NCBI GenBank assembly: GCA_903925275.1 | Contig: CAIYES010000445.1 | Coordinates: 1 to 37,346 of the forward strand | Reading direction: 5' to 3' | Length of the DNA stretch: 37,346 nt | Origin: an uncultured Bacteroidales bacterium | GTDB taxonomy: Bacteria; Bacteroidota; Bacteroidia; Bacteroidales; FEN-979 | Shown here: piece by piece, positions 31,292-37,346 of the stretch | How the letters are laid out: each line of letters opens with the position of its first letter | How positions within the stretch are numbered: the first letter of the stretch is position 1 | The notes under the pieces: model-generated | Seen by the model: the letters and a program-made list of their open reading frames with translations, nothing else | The model's database searches: none | Told to the model about the DNA's origin: nothing | Translations under genes and position numbers: made by a program

Positions 31292-31990
31292 ATGGAAACA
31301 TATTCAAATCATCATCCGATCAGGAACTGGGCTGAGGATGACCGTCCCCGTGAAAAACTTTTATTGAAAGGCCGACAAAGCCTTAGCGATGCAGAATTGC
31401 TCGCCATTCTTCTTGTTTCGGGTACCCGGAATGAATCAGCCGTTGACCTGGCAAAAACAATATTAAAACATGCCCATGACAACCTGGGTGAATTGTCTAA
31501 AATGAGCGTCACCGACCTCATTGCCATAAAGGGGATAGGAAAGGCACGGGCCATTGCTATCATAGCCTCTATAGAACTGGGGCGCCGAAGGAATGAATCG
31601 GAGGTGTTATCCCGTGAAAAAATCTCCAGTAGCAGGGATGCCTATGAGATATTCCGAAGTATAATCGGCGACCGCCCTTATGAGGAGTTTTGGATTATCC
31701 TGCTCAACAAAGCCAATAAAGTACTGCGTAAATGCAATATCAGCGAAGGTGGTATTTCAGGCACGGTAGTGGATCCAAAGAAAATTTTTAAAATCAGTCT
31801 CGACCACCATGCATCCTCCATCATTCTCGGGCACAATCATCCATCGGGAGTAGTTACGCCGAGTGAAGCCGATAACCGTATTACAAAAAAAATCCGTGAC
31901 GCAGGCATTCTCCTTGATGTGGCTGTACTCGACCATCTTATCATTGGTGAAGACACTTATTATAGTTTTGCGGATGAAGGAACGCTTTAA
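31292..31990 (+). CDS. radC: RadC family JAMM-domain protein
   Basis: 232 residues. An N-terminal helix-hairpin-helix (LIAIKGIGKARAIAIIASIELG, ~76-97) precedes a JAB/MPN-type domain whose metal motif is His181-x-His183 ... Asp194 in LGHNHPSGVVTPSEAD, with Glu131/132 upstream. The family was named for DNA repair, but its biochemical role remains unsettled. This is the chromosomal, full-length form. A weak TACCTTTT -7-like sequence lies ~30 bases upstream. The TAA stop is followed directly by ATG of a 25-codon repeat-encoded frame. Confidence 0.92.
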   Translation: METYSNHHPIRNWAEDDRPREKLLLKGRQSLSDAELLAILLVSGTRNESAVDLAKTILKHAHDNLGELSKMSVTDLIAIKGIGKARAIAIIASIELGRRRNESEVLSREKISSSRDAYEIFRSIIGDRPYEEFWIILLNKANKVLRKCNISEGGISGTVVDPKKIFKISLDHHASSIILGHNHPSGVVTPSEADNRITKKIRDAGILLDVAVLDHLIIGEDTYYSFADEGTL

Positions 31991-31993
31991 ATG

Positions 31994-32047
31994 AATGCAG
32001 ACAATGCAAACAATGCAGACAATGCAGACAATGCAGGCAATGCAAGC
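31994..32047. repeat. Six-copy 9-bp tandem repeat after radC
   Basis: Units AATGCAGAC, AATGCAAAC, AATGCAGAC, AATGCAGAC, AATGCAGGC and AATGCAAGC. Because the period is nine, the frame starting at the ATG 31991 stays open and reads Asn-Ala-Asp/Asn/Gly/Ser for 25 codons. The array lies between the converging radC and PKD genes. Confidence 0.9.
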
Positions 32048-32135
32048 AATGTTGTAAAAAGGGGTTGAGGGGAGGAATGTAGTCGTGGAAAACTACGCAG
32101 ATATCTTTAAGTTTTATTAAACGCTGAAAACCGGT

Positions 32136-34082
32136 TTACAATCGGATAAGGATATTTCTCAAAAGAGCGTTTTTTTCAGAAAGAATGGTTATAATGTAAG
32201 TCCCTTTTTCAATGTTCACAAGAGGAAATGACAGCGTGTTCTTTCCTTTTTCCAGAATGACCGGGTCTGAACTAACTGTTCTCCCGGCCAGGTCAGTAAC
32301 TATTACCAAAGCATTCAATGCAATGCGCATGAAAACAGATATACTGACAAATTCGCCTGCCGGATTTGGAAAGATCACACAGGGTCCGGCTATGATCCCG
32401 GGCAAGTCAAATCCTTCAATCCGGCCGTTGGAGTATGACAACTTTATTTCCACATCGGGGGATGCCTGTGCAATCCCGACTGTGACCTGCTCCGCCTCGC
32501 ACCCGGGAAGTTCAGGAACCAGGAAATATGTCCCGAAGGCTAGTCCGGAAAAGCTGAACACGCCGTCGCTTCCGACCGTTGAAAAGCCAATCTCAGCTCC
32601 CGATCCATTCCTGATGATGATCCTGATACTGCCGATATATGAATCCGGGGTTTTACCTCCTGAGATCAGCCCGTGGATGCTCCCATTGCCGGCAACCTGT
32701 TTTGTACAAGCCAGAAGGTTGATATCTTTCGGATCGCCCGGATGGCCCGGATCAGCAATTATGTCATTTTCCCATGACAGCACATCCCCAAAATAGGTCG
32801 GAAGATAACCCGGAATTGAAGGCACAGCCCACAAATGATACTTCCCCGGAGGAACGTCCACGAGATAATTCCCGGACAAATCCAATTCAGTTTCTGCGAT
32901 GAATGGTGCATAATTCGACGAAGTATCCGCCTCGAAAGCATATACTTTTCCGGAAGTTGCCTGCTGGTTGCCTGCAAATACTTTCCCATGGAGGTAATAA
33001 TGTGCTGAATCGATGATGCTTATCGTTTTTAACAGGGTCTCCTGGCAATCGGGACCCGTGAGCGATAGCGTGACATCATAGTCAGCCAGTGCAGCGTAAA
33101 AATGAACCGGGCTCAGTTGCGAGGAGGTCGCCCCGTCACCGAAATTCCAGGCCGTGGTGTCAAAATTCCCCAACGACTGATTATTGAAGGTTACTGTCAG
33201 GGGATCCTGGGAATTATTCCAGATATTGAAATCAGGAAAGCAGTCGCTGTCGGAAACCATGACGGATTCGGTCTTTGTGCTGTTGCATAGGCTGCTTGGA
33301 CCTTTCACGGTAAGCGTAACCTGATAGGTTCCCGGGAGGGCATAGAGATGTTGCGGATGAACTTCATGGCTGTGGGTGCTGTCACCAAAATCCCAGTAAC
33401 TCTGGGTTATTTTTCCAAGTGAAATGTTTAAAAACGAAATTTCCATCAGGTTATTCCACTCGGGATGGTGAACGAAATCAGCCTGGCAGTGGTACGGATC
33501 CTCCATCGCATCGACATAATGATTCTTCGAAGCGTAGCAACTTGAGTCGGCATTCCGGATGGTCAGGTTAATGGAATAGGTTCCGGGTCCGGGAAAAGCA
33601 TACTGCGGGTTTTGGAGCGTGCTGGTCTGCCCCTGTTCAAATGTCCAGCGCCAGGATTCAACATTTCCCACCGACCGGTCGGTAAAAAAGATCACATTGT
33701 TACTGTCCTGTTCATAACTGAAGGCGGCGGTACAGGCCCCCGGCGTATCCGGCAGAAAGATTGCGACAGTGAGGGAACTGTAGGCTGAACTATCGGCATT
33801 CCAGACATACAATGTCACATCAACCGAATAATTGTAACCAGTGTAATGATGAACGGGTGACGGCAGGGTTGAGAAGGTGCCATCGCTGAAATCCCATTTC
33901 CAGTTTGCAATATCTCCGGTTGACTGGTCAATAAATGATATCCAGTTGGTATTGGTAGGATTAACTGAAAAAGTAAAGGCGGCAACACAATTACCAGCCT
34001 TGCTGTGGATGGTCAAGCCGGCTGAAAGGATAAACAGCGTGACCAAAAACAGAAAACACGATGATTTGAGAACAGTTTTCAT
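32136..34082 (-). CDS. Secreted PKD-repeat protein with T9SS sorting domain
   Basis: 648 residues from the ATG ending at 34082, chosen because it gives a signal peptide (MKTVLKSSCFLFLVTLFILSAG). Four PKD domains follow, each with a W-x-F-D/G-DG-like core: WKWDFSDGTFST, WRWTFEQGQTST, YWDFGDSTHSHEVHP and AWNFGDGATSSQLSP. After them come a prealbumin-like beta domain (FAGNQQATSGKVYAFEAD), a second SpaA/CNA-B-like domain (GSIHGLISGGKTPDSYIG ... GVFSFSGLAFGTYFL) and a C-terminal Por-type sorting domain (FPNPAGEFVSISV ... IEKGTYIITIL). It is predicted to be exported by T9SS and displayed on the surface as a binding or structural protein; no enzyme domain is present. Confidence 0.9.
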   Translation of the reverse strand: MKTVLKSSCFLFLVTLFILSAGLTIHSKAGNCVAAFTFSVNPTNTNWISFIDQSTGDIANWKWDFSDGTFSTLPSPVHHYTGYNYSVDVTLYVWNADSSAYSSLTVAIFLPDTPGACTAAFSYEQDSNNVIFFTDRSVGNVESWRWTFEQGQTSTLQNPQYAFPGPGTYSINLTIRNADSSCYASKNHYVDAMEDPYHCQADFVHHPEWNNLMEISFLNISLGKITQSYWDFGDSTHSHEVHPQHLYALPGTYQVTLTVKGPSSLCNSTKTESVMVSDSDCFPDFNIWNNSQDPLTVTFNNQSLGNFDTTAWNFGDGATSSQLSPVHFYAALADYDVTLSLTGPDCQETLLKTISIIDSAHYYLHGKVFAGNQQATSGKVYAFEADTSSNYAPFIAETELDLSGNYLVDVPPGKYHLWAVPSIPGYLPTYFGDVLSWENDIIADPGHPGDPKDINLLACTKQVAGNGSIHGLISGGKTPDSYIGSIRIIIRNGSGAEIGFSTVGSDGVFSFSGLAFGTYFLVPELPGCEAEQVTVGIAQASPDVEIKLSYSNGRIEGFDLPGIIAGPCVIFPNPAGEFVSISVFMRIALNALVIVTDLAGRTVSSDPVILEKGKNTLSFPLVNIEKGTYIITILSEKNALLRNILIRL

Positions 34083-34100
34083 AGTTCCGCGATGTTTACA

Positions 34101-34108
34101 CAAAAATA
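34101..34108 (-). promoter_or_regulatory. -7 element for the PKD protein gene
   Basis: Minus-strand TATTTTTG matches TAnnTTTG, 18 bases before the ATG at 34082. It overlaps the longer reading frame and so supports the shorter start. Confidence 0.4.
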
Positions 34109-34146
34109 ATAAAATTGTCGGCTGATTACATTATAAGCTTGAGTCC

Positions 34147-34256
34147 ACTCCGAATCCTATTTTCACCGCGAAAACGCTAAAATTTGCATACTTGAATTTA
34201 AAACGTTTGACTCTTTGCGCCTTCGCAGTTTAAATATTTTTTTAACTTTTCGGAGT
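34147..34256. repeat. Imperfect inverted-repeat element (~110 bp)
   Basis: The outer arms ACTCCGAA (34147-34154) and TTCGGAGT (34249-34256) are perfect complements. The inner arms, around 34162-34185 (TTCACCGCGAAAACGCTAAA) and 34210-34234 (CTCTTTGCGCCTTCGCAGTT), are imperfect complements. It lies between the deacetylase stop and the PKD gene promoter. It could be a terminator, a REP-like element or a small non-autonomous mobile element. Confidence 0.5.
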
Positions 34257-34305
34257 AGGCGCATCTATAAATACATTTTAGCCGCCTGTCCACCTGTTTT
34301 TCATT

Positions 34306-34932
34306 TTACTTCAGATATTGGTCAATTCCCTGAAACCTGTATCCCAAATCAATAAAATGCTGAAGGAATGTGGGCAGTGCGAATCTTACCTTTTCAATTG
34401 ATTTCAGGTTGTCGTGAAAAACAACGATAGAACCACGCTTGGTATGGTCAAGTGCGTGTTGAAGGCATTGTTGTGGAGTAGTTTTCCTGTTAAAATCGTA
34501 TGTAAGCACCGACCATAAAATGAAATGAAAATCCTTTCGGAGTAGAAAGTACTGTGTTGGAGTAAACCGTCCATAAGGCGGCCGGAATAAGCGGGTTCCG
34601 AAATAATCACTGCAGTGCTTTACATCCTCAATGTATGCTCCGGGTGAAGTTTTCCATCCATCCAGGTGGTGAAATGAGTGGTTTCCAACGGAATGACCAT
34701 CCCGTTTGATCATCTCAAAAATATCCGGGTACTTTTTCACATTTTCACCAACAACGAAGAAAGTGGCAGTGGCGTGGTATTGCTTCAGGATGGAGAGAAC
34801 TTCCGGGGTAACCTCCGGGGTTGGACCATCATCAAACGTGAGGAAAATAACCTTTTCATCAACGAAAAGATCACAAACGATGTATTTCGGACTTAACCAC
34901 CTGAAAAAAAAAGGTGGGCGTACCGTGCTCAT
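34306..34932 (-). CDS. Polysaccharide deacetylase (NodB domain)
   Basis: 208 residues. The NodB fold of carbohydrate esterase family 4 is clear: motif 1 LTFDDGPTPEV (catalytic Asp34, metal Asp35), motif 2 GNHSFHHLD with His85 and His89, motif 3 RPPYGRFTP (~117-125), motif 4 LWSVLTYDFNRK and motif 5 IVVFHDN. Such enzymes remove N-acetyl groups from chitin oligomers, peptidoglycan or poly-N-acetylglucosamine. No signal peptide is evident, so it may act in the cytoplasm or on a membrane-linked precursor. Its ATG overlaps the TGA of the upstream DUF2723 gene, so the two are translationally coupled. Confidence 0.93.
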   Translation of the reverse strand: MSTVRPPFFFRWLSPKYIVCDLFVDEKVIFLTFDDGPTPEVTPEVLSILKQYHATATFFVVGENVKKYPDIFEMIKRDGHSVGNHSFHHLDGWKTSPGAYIEDVKHCSDYFGTRLFRPPYGRFTPTQYFLLRKDFHFILWSVLTYDFNRKTTPQQCLQHALDHTKRGSIVVFHDNLKSIEKVRFALPTFLQHFIDLGYRFQGIDQYLK

Positions 34933-37346
34933 TGATTAGCGGGTTGATAAACCTTTTCTACATAAAGGTCATAATACTTTTTCAACGCAGCCTCTGTTTC
35001 ATCAGCCAGTTTATCCTGTTTTGCATCCCTGACGGCCACACTCAAACGCTGCAGCGTGAATACAGCTTCCTGCATGTTCATATCCATCGATTTGAGATCT
35101 TTGTCGGGAAAAGAAAAGAAATAGGATAATTCGCTGGTTGTGTTCCTTGTAAGTTCAGCAGCAATGGCGTTTGCTTTGGCTGTTTCACCAATTTTATAGT
35201 AACCGTCAATGAGCGGAACAGTGAAAAAATCGTAATTCACCGCAGCTTTAGGGAATACCTCGAAACAGCGATCGATGACCCGTTTTGCAGAATCCGCTTT
35301 TCCTTCCCGGATCAATGCATTGGCAAGCCTGCCAAACATACCGCGCATGTTCATAACCATCCGGGAATTGGTTTCGTCGATATACACCCCGGGTTTGCTA
35401 ATATTTCCCCATTTAAACCTGTTCATGATATTGTCGTACATCACGCTGGTATTCACCTCCCCGATTTGTCCGTCACTCTCTTTTGCCTTTACCGGAAGCA
35501 GATGATAAGCAAGTCCTTCAAGGTGAAAATATTTATCCAGACCGATATAAGTATCAAGTCCGGTGGTCATCACGAAGTATACCGGACGCTTCCAATTATT
35601 TGTGGCCAGCAGATCCATGATCATCAGGTTTGCTTTTTCAACTGCCTGGGCTTTTATTTCCCAACGGATGGTATCGAGGCGAGCAGTCATGGCAGGAGGA
35701 ATTGCTCCACTCGCTATAATCGTTGCCGGATCATAAGTTACCATGAACTTTTTTGTCGGGAAATAATCAATCATTCCTATTTGCGAAGTATTCATTTTCA
35801 GCTTGCTATCGTCCTGGGCAATGATCCCAAACAGGGTGTTCACATCTACGTATGTATCTTTAAGTCCTTCATCTTCAAACAAATAAGTAACATCATGACT
35901 TCCCTGGCGGTATTTATCTTTTGTGAGTGAGAAAGGAACCGGATCTGAATTGTAGGCTTTACGCTTCATCTGGTCGATATACCACTCCGTGTTCAGCAGG
36001 CTTAGGTTAACCACGCGGACATCGGTACGGATACCTTCCACCTCCTGGGCGTACCATAAAGGAAAAGTGTCATTATCCCCGTTGGTAAACAAGATTGCAT
36101 TCGGAGCGCACGAATTGAGATAATTTTCTGCCACTGACAGGGCTGTGTAGCGGTTTGAGCGGTCGTGGTCATCCCAACCCTGTTGTGCCATCAGGGTAAC
36201 TACCCCTAATCCGAATACCATAGATACAATGAGGGCTATGTTGTTTCCTGTATACTTCCCGATCCACCTCACGAGCTGTATGATCCCCAAACCGATCCAG
36301 ATGGCAAAGGCGTAAAAGGACCCGGCAAAGGAATAGTCGCGTTCGCGGGGTTGGGGCGAATGTGAATTAAGGTAGAGTACAATAGCAACACCCGTCATCA
36401 GAAAGAGGAGAAAAATGACCCATGCGTTTTGTTTATCATTTCGTATTGTAAAGTAAACCCCTATTAACCCCAGAAGAAGCGGCAGGAAATAGAAGCTGTT
36501 GTCGCCTTTGCTTTTACGACATTCAGGAATTACCTGGGTACCAAGTCGCATCGAATCGATGAATTTGATCCCGCTCTTCCAGTTACCATCAATTTTGTTA
36601 CCCATTCCCTGTGTATCATTCTGTTTACCAGCGAAATTCCACATAAAATAGCGGTAATACATATGAACCAACTGGTAATTCCAGAAAAAAGCAAGATTTT
36701 CAGAAAAGGTAGGAACATTGCGCGTTTCGGTGCGATCACCCGATTGAAGTTCAATCGGTATGCCCTTCACATTTCCCCATCGGATATATTCATTTTCAAA
36801 GCGGGATTCCGATTGGTCCCACATACGCGGAAAGATCGTGGTAAAGCGGCTGTCGTAGACAGGTATTGCCTTTTCACGTTTATCGGTGATGACATATTTG
36901 CCTGATTTTACATCTTTTGCATATACCGGATTTCCATCGAAACGCTCAACAACGGGAGCGTTGTAATATTGTCCCGATAAGAGAGGCCAATCGCCATATT
37001 GTTCGCGGTTGAGGTAAGCCAGCAGATTAATGGCATTTTCAGGGTTGTTTTCATCAATGGGGGTATCGGCGTTGCTGCGTATTACCAGCATCAGGAATGA
37101 GGAATATCCAATGACGATAAAGGTAAGCGCCAGGACGATGGCATTCCACACAGGTTTTCTTTTTTTCCAGGTATAATGAAGCCCCCATAGGATCAACCCG
37201 ATCAGCAGGATAAAATAAATGGCTGTTCCGGAATTGAACGGGAGACCGAAAGAATTGACAAAGAAAAGCTCAAAGAGGCCGGCCAGCTTGATGATCCATG
37301 GGATAATGAGATACATCACTATAGCCAGGATGACGATGGAGATCAC
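34929..37346 (-). CDS. DUF2723 (protein O-mannosyltransferase-like) membrane protein, partial
   Basis: 805 codons are visible; the 5' end lies beyond the window. This is the C-terminal part of a DUF2723 protein, a Bacteroidota membrane glycosyltransferase-like family related to eukaryotic TMEM260. Several hydrophobic helices occupy the first ~100 visible residues and again ~275-390 (LPLLLGLIGVYFTI, WVIFLLFLMTGVAIVLYLN, FAIWIGLGIIQLV). Conserved soluble segments include NSHSPQPRERDYSFAGSFYAFAIW, NAILFTNGDNDTFPLWYAQE and DVRVVNLSLLNTEWYIDQM. The last ~200 residues look helical and TPR-like. Members are proposed to attach mannose to exported proteins. Confidence 0.9.
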   Translation of the reverse strand: MISIVILAIVMYLIIPWIIKLAGLFELFFVNSFGLPFNSGTAIYFILLIGLILWGLHYTWKKRKPVWNAIVLALTFIVIGYSSFLMLVIRSNADTPIDENNPENAINLLAYLNREQYGDWPLLSGQYYNAPVVERFDGNPVYAKDVKSGKYVITDKREKAIPVYDSRFTTIFPRMWDQSESRFENEYIRWGNVKGIPIELQSGDRTETRNVPTFSENLAFFWNYQLVHMYYRYFMWNFAGKQNDTQGMGNKIDGNWKSGIKFIDSMRLGTQVIPECRKSKGDNSFYFLPLLLGLIGVYFTIRNDKQNAWVIFLLFLMTGVAIVLYLNSHSPQPRERDYSFAGSFYAFAIWIGLGIIQLVRWIGKYTGNNIALIVSMVFGLGVVTLMAQQGWDDHDRSNRYTALSVAENYLNSCAPNAILFTNGDNDTFPLWYAQEVEGIRTDVRVVNLSLLNTEWYIDQMKRKAYNSDPVPFSLTKDKYRQGSHDVTYLFEDEGLKDTYVDVNTLFGIIAQDDSKLKMNTSQIGMIDYFPTKKFMVTYDPATIIASGAIPPAMTARLDTIRWEIKAQAVEKANLMIMDLLATNNWKRPVYFVMTTGLDTYIGLDKYFHLEGLAYHLLPVKAKESDGQIGEVNTSVMYDNIMNRFKWGNISKPGVYIDETNSRMVMNMRGMFGRLANALIREGKADSAKRVIDRCFEVFPKAAVNYDFFTVPLIDGYYKIGETAKANAIAAELTRNTTSELSYFFSFPDKDLKSMDMNMQEAVFTLQRLSVAVRDAKQDKLADETEAALKKYYDLYVEKVYQPANQ

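Noticed and set aside
1-37346. tRNA, rRNA, riboswitch, integrase or insertion-sequence content
   Set aside because: No cloverleaf, rRNA core sequence, transposase-like frame or terminal inverted repeat with target duplication was recognised by eye; a covariance-model scan would be needed to exclude small RNAs fully.

Overview
The window reads as chromosome of a Bacteroidota bacterium, most likely an anaerobic or environmental Bacteroidales-type lineage. Support comes from Por-type (T9SS) sorting tails on two secreted proteins, a DUF2723 membrane glycosyltransferase, Bacteroidota-style LptD, OstA-like and MCE proteins, ECF sigma factors, and TAnnTTTG -7 promoter elements in front of many genes instead of Shine-Dalgarno sites. 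Coding density is high. I see no rRNA, tRNA, CRISPR array, insertion sequence or phage gene. The first ~1 kb is clearly more AT-rich than the rest and holds a broken gene, so it looks like an accessory edge.

Layout. 1-1620: the end of a T9SS-secreted protein, a fragment of a HEAT-repeat-like gene, and a lipoprotein with a C39-like cysteine peptidase domain. 1626-6689: an OstA/LptA-like gene (minus) diverging from gatE-gatD, an archaeal-type Glu-tRNA(Gln) amidotransferase pair. 6946-15412: an M16 peptidase, then an envelope block of an MCE protein and an N-acetylmuramoyl-L-alanine amidase (minus), diverging from an LptD-like protein and RidA. 15505-18090 (minus): a tight operon of ECF sigma factor, membrane anti-sigma-like protein and secreted CHAT (caspase-like) protein. 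18385-20125: an acidic YD-like repeat protein and a lipoprotein. 20122-23901 (minus): urocanate hydratase, a second ECF sigma factor and a family 2 glycosyltransferase. 24040-26271: tgt and an LptF/LptG permease. 26442-29116 (minus): ispE, a di-heme cytochrome c peroxidase-like lipoprotein and ung. 29235-30215: a tiny lipoprotein and an outer-membrane-like protein. 30302-37346: birA (minus), radC (plus), then a PKD/T9SS protein, a polysaccharide deacetylase and a partial DUF2723 protein (all minus).

Themes. Envelope biogenesis dominates: three LPS-transport homologues (OstA/LptA-like, LptD-like, LptF/G-like), MCE, amidase, glycosyltransferase, deacetylase and DUF2723. The two most notable systems are the GatDE pair, textbook archaeal enzymes inside a bacterial chromosome, and the sigma/anti-sigma/CHAT operon, whose layout suggests a protease-gated transcriptional switch. 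A third layer is a family of short tandem repeats (8-bp units of GAAATGGT/AAACGGGT type, with 7-bp and 9-bp cousins) lying right behind stop codons of plus-strand genes.

Several starts were moved from the longest open frame, using signal peptides, family N-termini, ATGA overlaps and promoter positions. TTG or GTG starts are inferred for four genes.
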